Source of the DNA: Mesostigma viride
Lineage: Eukaryota > Streptophyta > Mesostigmatophyceae > Mesostigmatales > Mesostigmataceae
NCBI GenBank assembly: GCA_009746045.1
Contig: RPFO01000079.1
Span: 4,300,271-4,364,270 of the forward strand
Direction: 5' to 3'
DNA length: 64,000 nucleotides
Part shown: piece after piece, positions 34,803 through 45,600 of the stretch
How the letters are laid out: every line of letters starts with the position of its first letter
Numbering within the stretch: position 1 is the stretch's first letter
Notes under the pieces: model-generated
The model's database searches: none
What the model saw: only the letters and a program-made list of their open reading frames with translations
Told to the model about the DNA's origin: nothing
Translations under genes and position numbers: made by a program

Positions 34803-35303
34803 CCGCTCCCTCTCCCTTCTTTGGACTGCCATGCAGAACAAGAAGCGCGGTGGCAGAAGATTGTCCAGGCTCACACGCCAGCCCCTGTGGGCAAGCCACC
34901 CCCGGCCCCCCAAGCGGAAGGGGCGTTTTGCTGAGTAGTGTAGTTAGGATTTTATAGACTAGAAAGCTTAGAGTTAGGTTAGTTAGTTAGGTTAAATAGT
35001 GCCGGAACCTTTTGCCCACTGAGGCAAATCGGGCCGGAACACTATTTTGCCCGGAATAACCACTTCCGAGCACCCAAGTTAATTCGGCCAGTGGGCAAAA
35101 GGTTCCGGCACTAGTTAATTCGGCCGAATTAACTTGGGTGCTCGGAAGTGGTTATTCCGGGCAAAATAGTGTTCCGGCCCGATTTGCCTCAGTGGGCAAA
35201 AGGTTCCGGCACTATTTAACCTAACTTAGTTGGATCACGCGGCTTCCTCCACCTCCACCCTCCATCAAGGAATATGTGCTACATGATCTCCCCAACGGAG
35301 GCA
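34803..35303 (+). mobile_element. LINE C 3' end fragment, carrying a foldback element
   Basis: 5'-truncated LINE. It encodes the end of ORF2 (WQKIVQAHTPAPVGKPP), matching the C-terminus of the minus-strand LINE C copies. The 3' UTR is interrupted at 34985-35226 by a foldback element and then continues as GATCACGCGGCTTCCTCC to the terminal hairpin. The tail at 35304-35320 is shared with LINE A, which points the other way. Confidence 0.75.
34985..35226. mobile_element. Foldback element with perfect 105-bp inverted arms
   Basis: Left arm 34985-35089 and right arm 35122-35226 are exact reverse complements, around a 32-nt centre. The centre repeats the sequence found at the right terminus (AGTGGGCAAAAGG, then CGGCACTA). 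It could form a hairpin of over 100 bp. The flanks AGGTTAA and TTAACCT are part of the palindrome, so a TTAA duplication is possible but cannot be proved. Confidence 0.85.
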
Positions 35304-35320
35304 TTAATTAATTAATTAAT
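35304..35320. repeat. Shared TTAA tail between two opposed LINEs
   Basis: The tail of plus-strand LINE C abuts the tail of minus-strand LINE A (hairpin 35324-35342). Confidence 0.75.
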
Positions 35321-38300
35321 AGACACGTGACTGCGTCACGTGAGCATAAGTCCTCAGTGGGAGGGGAACATGGGATGGAATGGATGGTATAAGCTATCTA
35401 GGTCCTAGTTACAGGGGTGTGGGCACCGCGGCCCGAATCGCTATGAATGCCATACTTGGTCACACGCGGAGCCCCCACAGGCTTGGGGGTGGTCTCCTTC
35501 ATCACTACTTGCCATCTATCCTTGCGCACCATCTGCCTCCATATTACAGACAAACCAGGAGGCTGCCCGGGGGTGAGCCCGTCACGTCTAGTGTAGCACA
35601 TGTCCATGCCGAGTCTATCACGAAAAGTCCACGGGTGGCGGCCCTGCCGCGCGCGGCCGGGGGCACGCCAGGTGAGGACATATCGCCCAGGCTGGGCGGG
35701 CTTGGTGCCAGCTAGTCTATCTGATGTATCTACCTGATCTGTGCGGGCCAGGTGCCCGGCTAGGCCCAGGCGCCTGTGCCTAATAATGTGGGAAACATAG
35801 GGCAAATCAGCGTACAAATCCTCATTACTAATGTGCAAACCAAAGGGGATGTTAAGGGCCTTGCGCAGCATCTTGGTGACGGCGCCGTCGAGTCGTTGCT
35901 CCAGCTCCTGCATCAGTGTCCACGTCTCGGCGCCGTAGGTCAGGATCGTCAGAATGACGACCTTGAAGAGGTCACGCTTGACGATCCGGGGTAGGGCGGG
36001 GTTGCTCCACCAGCGGCGGTGGTCATGGAGGTGCGCCCACGCCATGCCGATCCGTGTCGTCATGTCGTCCTCGCAGTCAGGAAGCCAACTGCCGAGCAGC
36101 TTGAAGCGGCCTAGGAAGTAGGGTAGTTGACCTCGGCATCGTCTAAGAGGCGGAGTGTGGGTGGGGGCCCTGCCATGCCGAGGGCCAGGGCCTCCGTTTT
36201 GGGGCTAATTTCTAGACCAACCGCCCGAGCCTCGAGCGCCAGGCAGTCCAGCCAAAGTTGGGCAGACTCCGGCTTCTCGATGAGCGTGATGTCGTCGGCA
36301 TAAATGAGGTCAGCTAGTAAATTCTGCTTGTTAGTCGGCCCCCCTTCCCCAAGCTCGTTCGTGATCGCTAGGCCAGGGGCACGGCCTGCAATGCTAGCAA
36401 AGCGAGCACGTGCCTGGCGCATAACATAATCCACTACAATAATAAACAGGTACGGCGACAGGACGCAACCCTGCCAGACGCCGGTCTGCAGTGGGCAGGG
36501 CGGGGTTATGCCGTGCTGAGTGCGCACCGAAGTGGTGGACCCCTCATACAGCGTGCGGATGACGGTAATCAGGGGAGTGGGGACGCGAGCGCGAGCAAGT
36601 ACAGCCCATAGAGCGTCCCAGAGGACAGAATCAAAAGCCTTGATGAAGTCGACGAAGATCAGGATGGCGGGAAACTCACCAGGTTGCAGGAGAGCGATTT
36701 CCTCGAAGAGGCGACGCGCGACGAAGATGGCCATGACGGTGTTGCGCCCAGGACGGAAGCCCATTTGACTTTCCCCAAGGTGACAGTCGAGAGCAGAACG
36801 AAGGCGGTTGAGGATCATGCGCATGAACAACTTAAGTGCGGCGCTCTGGATGCAGACTCCTCTGTAGTTGGCGGGGTCGTCAGGGGAACCTTTGTTTTTG
36901 TACAGCATAATACGGTAGCTGTGCTGCCACTCAGGAATCGGCGGCGCGTCGGCAAGCAGGATCCGGTTGCAGACGTCAAGCAGGAACCCCGTGAGCGCCG
37001 TCAGCTTAATCACCGGGGCTGGGAGCTGGTCAGGTCCAACGGCAGCATAGAAGCGGAGTTGCTTGGCGGCGGTGCTCAGCTCGAGCTCGGTGAACGGCGG
37101 GAGCTCGTTGGGGTGGGCCAGGGGTTCCGTCAGGGCTGGGTACGTGTAGTCCTGCTCAGCGGCGGGCGGCGTGGGCGGCGCAGGGACGTCCGCCGGTGCT
37201 ACTGCCAGGCGTGCGGCCGCCAGAGGGCCAAGCGGCGGAGGCGGCGGGGGGGCGCCGAGCAGCCGGGACTGGGAGGAATACCACTGGTTGAGCTGCTGCT
37301 GCGGTGAGCCAGAGAGCGTCCGCGGCGCCGGCTGCGCGCCGCCGGCGGGCCGTTGGGCGTGACGCAGGCGGGTCCAGGCGTACTTGCCGTGCTGGTCCTT
37401 GAGGTGGGCGAAGTACTCGCGGACATGAAGGTCCTCCTGCTCCTTGGTCGCCTGCCGGATGGCCGAGTGGTAATCGGCTTTGAGGCGGGCGTAGCGGGCG
37501 GGGTCGCGGTTGTCGCGCAGGGCTTGCCGGGCCTGGATGACGGCGGGGAGCCGGTGCAGGCTGGTGAAGCGGGGCGGGCGGCGGGGGGCAGTAGGGCCCC
37601 GGCCGCGGGCAGCTTGTCAGCGAGGTGCCGAAGGGCCGATGCCGGGCCGGCAGCGAACAGCTGGGCGTGGCTGGCCGGGATGTCCAGCGCGTCGACGAAC
37701 GCCTCTGCGGCGCGCTTGTGGGCGCGTTTTTCAGGGAAGTCCTCCAGAGCGTCGTCAGATTTCTCGAGCAACTGAAGTGTGCGCAAATCAGGTGGTGCCA
37801 CGTGCTTACGAAAGGGCGAGGGGAATCGCAGGCGGATGCGGGCGGTGACGATGCGATGATCGGAGCGCACCAGGGGGATCACATGCGAGCGAGCAGCTAG
37901 TACAGATCCTTGATGACGCTTGCGCATTACAACATAGTCAATGCAGCGTTCAGTGCCAGTTGGCGAGGTGTGTGTGACCAAAGCATCTGGACTATGTGGA
38001 AAGCGGGTGTTGGCAGTGACCAAATCGCATGTCGTAAGCAAATCAGCAAAAAGTTCGGTGTTGGCATTGGAGACCGTACCGTTGGGGGCGTGCTGACATC
38101 CGCCAGTACCCGGTGGTAGCGTGGCGTTGGCGTCCAGCAGCAGAGCGAGGTAGTTGCGACCAGGGATGCCGTTCGCCAGGTTCTCCAGCGCTGCAAAGAA
38201 GTCCTTGCGGTCTTGTTCTGGGTGGCCGGAGTGGGGTGCGTAACCAACGCCCACCGTCAGGGCGTAGGTCGAGTGGCCCTCCATCGAATGAAAAGTGGCC

Positions 38301-39205
38301 ACGAGGAGCCGAGCGTTGACCAGCTGGGGTTCGCCCATGTGGCGTACGGCGAGCGGGGAGCAGAGGAGACCGACGCCCCCGTTCCCGGTGCCGTCGCCGC
38401 CTCCGTAGTAGAACCGCCAGCCGTCGATGTCGTCAGCAACAAGGGCAGTTGATCCGCGGGCCGATGCAGTGCGCCTGTGTTCTTGGATTCCCAGGATGGC
38501 GATATTATTGTCGATGCAGAAACCAATAAGATTGGAGACTCGATGGCACTGACAGTCGTCACTGCGCAGGCAGTGACAGCGGTCAGCGTCGGGCTGGAGC
38601 GTGCGGGCGTTGAAGGTGGCGATGACCAAGGGCGCGCGTTGACCGAAAAGGGGGGTGCAGGCGGGGGTGGGGGCGGAGATGGAGCAGGGTGGTGATGGGG
38701 GTGGGGGTGGAGGTGGTGGGGTAGGGGGGGCGGGTTGGGGACTTATGCTTTCAATCACCATTTCGATTCTTCCTGCCAACGCGTCGAGGCGACGCCGACG
38801 GTTGGCTCGGGTGGCCAGGTAGAATGAGTTTGCGTCTGCACGCATAAGAAATGCGTGCAGTCTGAGGAGGTTTCGGAGGCGGCCGCGCGAGGCGGGGCTA
38901 ACCTGGCTCACTGCCGACCCGTTGCTCTCTCTCCGACAGCCCGAGGGCTGCGAAGGCAAAGGGGCGGGAAGGGGAGTTAGGCAGATCCCACTGCTAGAGC
39001 CGCGGAGCCGCGGGGCCGCGAGCGTCGTCATTGATAGGAGAGAAGGGTTCGCAGCGCGGGCTCCGGCTCAGGTGCAAAGCGAACGAATTTATTAGGGGGA
39101 CGGCCAAGCCTGGCAGCCATACCTGAGCTGAAGTTGCCCCGGCGGATCCCCACACGTGCTGGGGAGCAGGTGACCGTCGATGCCGGTGGCGATGGCGGTG
39201 ACGGC
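35321..39205 (-). mobile_element. LINE A: nearly complete APE-type non-LTR retrotransposon
   Basis: Contains the full endonuclease-RT-C-terminal order of ORF2 on the minus strand, and at its 3' end a perfect hairpin (CACGTGAC / GTCACGTG, loop TGC) next to a TTAA tail. The 5' end runs into AATTTA repeats near 39206, so ORF1 is absent or nearly so. No target duplication was identified. The clade is not assigned; tandem-repeat tails rather than poly(A) recall RTE-type elements. Confidence 0.85.
35398..39031 (-). pseudogene. LINE A ORF2: endonuclease-reverse transcriptase, broken by frameshifts
   Basis: ORF2 nicks the target and primes reverse transcription from it. The endonuclease is in 39031 to about 37575: FNARTL, ILGIQEHRR, LLLDANATL, CIDYVV and VRSDHRIV are the APE landmarks. 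A frame change near 37575 moves the reading to the RT frame (37013-36111), with motif A FVDFIKAFDSV, motif B GVWQGCVLSPYLF and motif C YADDITLI. A second change near 36115 leads to the C-terminal part (36063-35398), with LTYGAETWTL and GHLARTDQVDT. The breaks and the lack of ORF1 imply an inactive copy. A Pro-rich stretch precedes the endonuclease. Confidence 0.88.
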
Positions 39206-39300
39206 ATGTTATAATTTAATTTAATTTAATTTAAATTTTTTTAATGATCTCCCCACGGAGGCATGCTATAATTTAATTTAATTTAATTTTTAATGCCTAT
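39206..39300 (+). mobile_element. Two LINE C tail fragments
   Basis: GATCTCCCCACGGAGGCATG followed by AATTTA-type repeats occurs once, preceded by a further AATTTA run. These look like 3' termini in plus orientation. Confidence 0.6.
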
Positions 39301-39565
39301 AATGGGACCCCCATGGATGTTGCATTAAGCATTTAGCCACGCTCTGCCTATGCAGAGAGTCACTCTCTGCTGAGAAGCCATGCCCTAGCGCTTGTATAGC
39401 CATGATGATCCGTTCCACCCCATGCCAGACCCCTACCTCTGCTGTGAACATGGTGGTGCAGGTGCCCTTGGTGCACCTAGAGCAAGTGTCGTTTACATCC
39501 CCACCCTTGCAGGAAGTAGCCCAGAATTAATGTATTAAAAGCCATATGCCCCTTCTCTGGGATAT

Positions 39566-40372
39566 TAAAGTTAAATTAAATGAAATTATAACATGCCTCC
39601 GTGGGGAGGTCATGTAGCACATATTTCATGATGGATGGGGTGGAGGAAGCCGCGTGATCGAACGATCCTAATTCTATCTAGAAAATCCTAACTACACTAC
39701 TCATCAAAACGCCTCCTCCGCTTGGGGGGAGGTGGCTTGCCCACAGGGTCGGGCGTGTGCGCCTTGACAATCTTCTTCCACCGCGTCTTGTCCTGCATGG
39801 CAGTCCAAAGACGGGAGAGGGAGTGGATGCGGTACTCAAACTGGGCTGGGACCACTTGGTCGTCCAGCAACATCTGAACGTAGTTGGTGACAGGTTTCCC
39901 TACCCTTTTGGGAATGTCCGCGGGGCCAGGCCAGGTCAGAATGTGCCGCCCTGGCTGGCCAAGCCGCTGGGGGCCGGCCAGACCGAGCCGGGTGGTGTCG
40001 ACCTGGCTGGTGCGGGCAAGGTGTCCTACAAATGCTATCCTACGCTGCCTTATCTCGTCCGAAACACGAGGCATGCCATGATACAAAGACTCTGATGACG
40101 GACGCTCGGAAAAACCTACGTTAAGGACCTGCCGGAGCATCCTGTAAACGGTGCCGTCGAGCCGAGCTGCCAGTTTGGGTGGGAGGGTCCACGCCTCGGC
40201 GCCATACGTGAGCACCGTGAGGACGAGGACCTTGAAGAGCATGCGCTTGCGGTGCCCGTCCAGGCCCTTCGAGCGCCAGTAAGGTGTGAGCGAACGGAGC
40301 TTGGCCCAGGCAAGGCCGATGCGGGTGTCCACATCGTCGGCGGTGTCAGGAAGCCAGCTCCCCAACAGGGAT
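39566..40372 (-). mobile_element. LINE C copy 1, 5'-truncated, with target duplication
   Basis: Flanked by the 13-bp direct repeat TTCTCTGGGATAT (39553-39565 and 40373-40385). Tail of TTAAA units, then the terminal hairpin (39591-39615) in antisense. The 5' end is truncated inside the RT-to-C-terminal linker. A clean example of target-primed insertion. Confidence 0.92.
39697..40365 (-). CDS. LINE C ORF2 C-terminal fragment, uninterrupted
   Basis: 222 codons without a stop, ending in the basic PPPKRRRRFDE. Contains LTYGAEAWTL, MLRQVLNVGF, FVGHLARTSQVDT and a Trp/Lys-rich end (TRWKKIVKAHTPDPVGK). Only the part downstream of the RT is present, because the LINE is 5'-truncated, so it encodes no enzyme. 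Its undamaged frame suggests a recent insertion. Confidence 0.8.
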   Translation of the reverse strand: MGSWLPDTADDVDTRIGLAWAKLRSLTPYWRSKGLDGHRKRMLFKVLVLTVLTYGAEAWTLPPKLAARLDGTVYRMLRQVLNVGFSERPSSESLYHGMPRVSDEIRQRRIAFVGHLARTSQVDTTRLGLAGPQRLGQPGRHILTWPGPADIPKRVGKPVTNYVQMLLDDQVVPAQFEYRIHSLSRLWTAMQDKTRWKKIVKAHTPDPVGKPPPPKRRRRFDE

Positions 40373-40496
40373 TTCTCTGGGATATGAGCTATATATTAAA
40401 AATATAATTACTTACAGCAGAGTGAAATCACTCAAACCAAAACAAACGCCCAGCTATATGAGCTATATATACTCCCAACGGAGGTATGTACCTAAT

Positions 40497-40733
40497 TCAT
40501 TCATTAATTATTGACGCCGTTGGGAGATCATGTAGCACATATTCCCTTGCTGGATGGATGGATCGAGGTGGGCGAAGCCGCGAAACCGAACTAAGCCAAC
40601 TCTTAATTAATCTAGAAAACCCTAACTACTCTACGCAGCAAAGCGCCCCTTCCTCCGATCCTGGGGGGGAGGGGGCTTGCCCACAGGGGCTGGCGTGTGA
40701 GCCTGGACAATGTTCTCCCACTTCTTCTTGTTC
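40497..40733 (-). mobile_element. LINE C-related 3' fragment
   Basis: A diverged 3' end (hairpin core CGTTGGGAGATCATG, then AGCACATATTCC) with the ORF2 stop region CACAGGGGCTGGCG. A short plus-strand tail fragment (ACTCCCAACGGAGGTATG, near 40470-40490) abuts it tail to tail. It is interrupted downstream by copy 2. Confidence 0.65.
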
Positions 40734-40745
40734 TTGAAGCCATTA

Positions 40746-40907
40746 AATTAAATTAAATTATAACCTGCCTCCGTTGGGAGGTCATGTAGCACATATTCCT
40801 TGATGGGCGGTGGAAAGGAGAGAGCCGCGCAATCAAACTACCCTAACGCTAAGCTACCTAGTCTAGAAAAATCCTAACTGCCCTACTCGTCAAAACGCCT
40901 CCTCCGC
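40746..40907 (-). mobile_element. LINE C copy 2, extreme 5' truncation with target duplication
   Basis: 162 bp of 3' end flanked by TTGAAGCCATTA at 40734-40745 and 40908-40919. It includes the tail, the hairpin and the first few codons of the antisense ORF2 end. Confidence 0.85.
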
Positions 40908-40980
40908 TTGAAGCCATTAGCATTGCATAATTTCATTTTCATCGAAGTCCCGGGCCGCCTCTGCGCATGAAGCTGTGATG

Positions 40981-41958
40981 GATTAAAAATTAAATTAAAC
41001 TATAACATGCCTCCGTGGGGAGGTCATGTAGCACATATTCCATGATGGATGGGGTGGAGGAAGCCGCGTGATCGAACGATCCTAATTCTATCTAGAAAAT
41101 CCTAACTACACTACTCATCAAAACGCCTCCTCCGCTTGGGGGGAGGTGGCTTGCCCACAGGGTCGGGCGTGTGTGCCTTGACAATCTTCTTCCACCGCGT
41201 CTTGTCTTGCATGACAGTCCAAAGACGGGAGAGAGAGTGGATGCGGTGCTCAAACTGGGCTGGGACCACTAGGTCGTCCAGCAACATCTGAACGTAGTTC
41301 GTGACAGGTTTCCCTACCCGTTTGGGAATGTCCGCGGGGCGGCAGGCCAGGTCAGAATGTGCCGCCCTGGCTGGCCAAGCCGCTGGGGGCCGGCCAGACC
41401 GAGCCGGGTGGTGTCGACCTGGCTGGTGCGGGCAAGGTGTCCTACAAATGCTATCCTACGCTGGCCCGACAGCCTAATCTCGTCCCGAAACACGAGGCAT
41501 GCCATGATATAAAGACTCTGATGACGGACGCTCGGAAAAACCTACGTTAAGTCGACCTGGCGGAGCATCCTGTCAAACCGTGCCGTCGAGCCGAGCTGCC
41601 AGTTTGGGTGGGAGGGTCCACGCCTCGGCGCCATACGTGAGCACCGTGAGGACGAGGACCTTGAAGAGCATGCGCTTGTGGTGCCCGCCCAGGCCCTTCG
41701 AGCACCAGTAGGGTGTGAGCGAACGGAGCTTGGCCCAGGCAAGGCCGATGCGGGTGTCCACATCGTCGGCGGTGTCAGGAAGCCAGCTCCCCAACAGCTT
41801 GAAGCGGTCGCGGAACGGGACCTCCGTCCCGTCGAGCAGGCGCGGCAGCGGTGGTTTACTGGTCCGAGGCCCCAATCACCATCGCCTCGGTTTTGACACT
41901 AATCTCCAGCCCCACCGCCCGCGCCTCCAGGCCCAGGCAGTCCAGCCAGGTCTGAATG
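40981..41958 (-). mobile_element. LINE C copy 3, 5'-truncated
   Basis: Very similar to copy 1 but longer, with the hairpin at 41005-41029. ORF2 pieces (LLDGTEVPFRDRFKLLGSWL, then LTYGAEAWTL) are broken by small indels near 41340, 41470 and 41560 (extra GTCGA compared with copy 1). The RT core is not included. A target duplication is not clear. Confidence 0.82.
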
Positions 41959-42416
41959 TGATCGATGGGCGGAATAAAATTATAGAATACAGATTGAAAC
42001 TGTTCCTGGATGCACAGCGGTCCAACATCGTGTAAGGATACGAGCAGAGTTTTAAAAAATTAACTGAGACAACCGTAAATACTAAATGACTTCAGGCATT
42101 CCCTGGAGTACTTGCAACCAAGAAAACCTAATGATCGGTTCCCTTAGGGCCTGCAAATGGGTGCCCCTGGAATCAGCAGGGGAATCATGCAGGGGATCAT
42201 AGCACAGTGTGCTTGTTTAGGAGGCATGAACCATCATGGCGGTGCAGGTGCACCTTGTGCACCCAGAGCAGGTGATAGTTGTACATCCTACACCTGCAGG
42301 TTGTCGCCCTGATTGTATAACAAACCCATAGATGCCCCTTTCTCAGGGCTATGTGTTACATATGCTCCCCACGGAGCTATGATTTTAATTAATTAATTAA
42401 TAGCACAGTGGGCATG
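41959..42416. other. Unassigned spacer with a short LINE tail
   Basis: No gene recognised. Near 42361-42400 GCTCCCCACGGAGC followed by TTAA repeats looks like a plus-oriented LINE 3' terminus facing LINE B. Confidence 0.5.
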
Positions 42417-42611
42417 CATTAATTAATTAATTAATTAGACTCGTGCTCCCGTTGGGGAGTCACGGAGCATTAACCCCGATGGATGGATGGATGCCGTGCA
42501 AACATGCCTACCGGTCTAATCTATCTACATTGACTACATACTACATCTACATAACAACATTCTAACTACAACATCTATCTAGGCAGCCGCACGCTGCCCT
42601 AGTAGGGGGAG

Positions 42612-45600
42612 CTATCTGGCGTGCCTCCCGCGGGACTGCACACGCGGGCGCTTCCCCACTGGGGGGGGCTCATTGTCCTCTATGACCTGGGCCCACTTGG
42701 CCTTGTCCATCATCTTCTTCCAAATCACGGAGAGGCCGAGGCCCCCCATGTCCTCTACTAGCTGTTCCTTGAAGGTGCGGGCCTTGCGGCGTCTAACATC
42801 ACTAGGCCCAGCCCACGTCAGGAGGTGCCGGCCCGGCTGGGCTGGTCGCAGTCCTGCGGGGGGGCCACGTGAGGTGTCTACCTGGTTGGTGCGAGCTAGG
42901 TGCCCTACAAGCTGCAGGCGGCGTTGCTTAATGGTGCTGGTGATATATGGCATGCATGTACAGGTCCTCATTGCGGACATGAGCAGCATATATCCTACTC
43001 TGAAAATGGAACGCAGCATGCTGGTGACCGCGCCGTCCAGCTTGCGGGCCAGGTCGGCGGTGAGGGTCCACGTCTCGGCGCCATACGTGAGAACAGGAAC
43101 CTTGGACGAGGACCTTGAACAGGTCCTGTTTCTCGATCTTGCCCAGGGGCTTGCGCCACAGGGCCCGGTACTGACGTAAAGCGTGCCAGGCGAGGGAGAT
43201 GCGATGGTCCACATCAACCTCGCAGCTGGGGAGCAGGCTGCCCAGCAGCTTAACGCGGTCCCGGTACAGGACTCGAGAGCCGTCTAGGAGATATAGGGGC
43301 GGCGTTGAGTTGGTGAGCCCAACCGCCAGGGCCTCTGTCTTCTTGCTGACCTCAAGCCCCACTGCACGGGCCTCGAGAGCCAGGCAGTCAAGCCATGTCT
43401 GCACGCGCTCAGTGTCCTCGAAGAGGGTGGTGTCGTCTGCATAAATGATGTCTGCTAGCCGAATCTCCGTGTCCGCACCGGCCGCCATGCCAGAATTTGT
43501 TAGCAACCTGCACTCCTGGTTCCCTGCCCACGATGCGGGCAAATCGCTTGCGCGCCTGAATCATTACGTATTCGACAACAATAATGAACAGGTAGGGCGA
43601 CAGCACGCAGCCCTGCCACACACCCTTCTGTAAAGGGCATGGGGGCGTGGTCCCGTAGTAACCCTTAAACCGTGCTGACTGATATTTGCAGCGGACAGTA
43701 CCAACTGTCCGCTACAAATAGCGGACAGTTGGTAGTGAGAATAACGCGAATGCCAGTAGGTATTTCCGTGATATTTTTAGCCAGGCGTCTTCAGCTAGAT
43801 GTGTACAGTTGCGTCCCGTACCTAAACATCACTATATTCTGACAAGTACACAGGGACTAATTATTGACCCAAGTACAAGGGGTACCCTTTTTTTGGGACG
43901 AAAACGTGAATGTAAAACATTGACGTCCGTGCAGATTTGCGGCCATGGCGGTGCAGAAAACTGACTGGCGCAGGAGCATTCATGCACGGACTCGTTCCAA
44001 ATTTTGTAGGCACACTTTATACGTCATAAAGATGCTATAGACCTAGTTGCGCAACCTCTAACGAGGCGCGCAATCATCTCGGGCTGGTTTTTATTGCGTC
44101 AACACGCGTTTACTACTACGGGGATGCCGAGAAGCTAGCACTTGGTATTTGCCCTTTTATCATTGAATATTTCGCAACGATTAACTTTCTTATGATGTAT
44201 ATCGCATAGTTCATCAGCGCTGTCGGCCAGAATAGCCTCGGGGCATCGTTTCTGTCATGAGCTTGCTACCTGTCAGCCAGCCTTTTTTGCTGTAATTGGA
44301 CCTGGCGCAGTTTGCAGTCCCTGCCGCTGCCGTGAAGGAGGTAAAGTGGTTTTATCGCTCGGTAAGTAATCCCGGACTTATTATTAAGGTTTCGTGGTGT
44401 TAAATTCCCTCCTTACTACTTTTATGTAATGGTTTGTCGTGGTGGCTGCGTACAACCATTTCGCCCATTTTATCATCCGTTTTGTTCATGGTTAGCTGCG
44501 TCTTCATCCTATATACTAGAGTAACGATCGATGTAATGCTTAGATATGTTGTGCATGGTATTGTGATGGGTTTTCTTGCCTACATTCTTTGGAAAGATGG
44601 TATCTTGGCCAGGTTTTGGTTAGCTGTTTGGTTTTGTTAGTAGAGGACACCCCATAGCCAGTTAGCAGCTACTATAATAAAGCCCAGCATACAGGGAGCA
44701 CTAGCTAGCACTGTCGTTGAGCTAGGCTTACTTGCACTTGTTTATTACAGCATCAGCACAAGAAAAAAGTGAGCATCGTGTTTGGCTTGTGTGGTTTCAA
44801 GGGTGTGCCCTTACCATGCTATGATACGTACAAATGTGACTGTGCATAGGCGTGGTTACCTATCTTTATATGCTATGATGGATGTTCTGCAGCCTGGACA
44901 GGATGTAATTAGCATGTTTGATCATCCATGATGTTTTTTGTTGCTACGGGATGAGAATTTAGCTTTGTAATGCTAGCAGGCGTCACCAACCAAACTGTCC
45001 GCTATTTGTAGCGGGCATTTATTTTTAGAGCTTGCAGCTGGGTCCCTGCTCCACCCCATGATGTCAGTGTTCAGGAGCCCTTTCTAGCTTCCTTTCTCAC
45101 TGCCTTGTTCAATCCAGGACCAACAAATAAGATTTGACATCCAATATTGCATTATATGTGTCTCTTGTCTCGCACCCTGCGCACCCCCTGCCAGGGGGTG
45201 CTATATTTAGCACCCATAGGACATTGCAATATGACCAATGACATGACCCCCAAGGAGGTCCACATATGTGTGTGCTTTGGTCCTAGTATGGGCCATAAAT
45301 AATTATTAGGTTGGTTTGTGGACATTATCATGGAAAGTGCCAACTGCCCGCTATTTATAGAGGGCAGTTGGACACGGTTTAAGGGGTAAGAAGTGCGCAC
45401 CGAAGTGGTGGACCCTTCATACAGGTTGCGGATGACAGCAATCAGGGGGCGGGGGATCCGGAACAACTCGAGGATGTCCCAAAGCGCAGGCCAGAAAACC
45501 GAATCGAAGGCTTTGATGAAGTCCACCAGCACAAGGTGCAAAGGGGACTCACCAGGCTGAAGGCGTTGCAGTTCCTCCACCAGGCGGCGAGTAGCGAAGA

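Noticed and set aside
37353-37900. Plus-strand frames of 90-140 codons opposite LINE A ORF2
   Set aside because: They are antisense shadows of a GC-rich coding region with clear endonuclease and RT motifs on the other strand.
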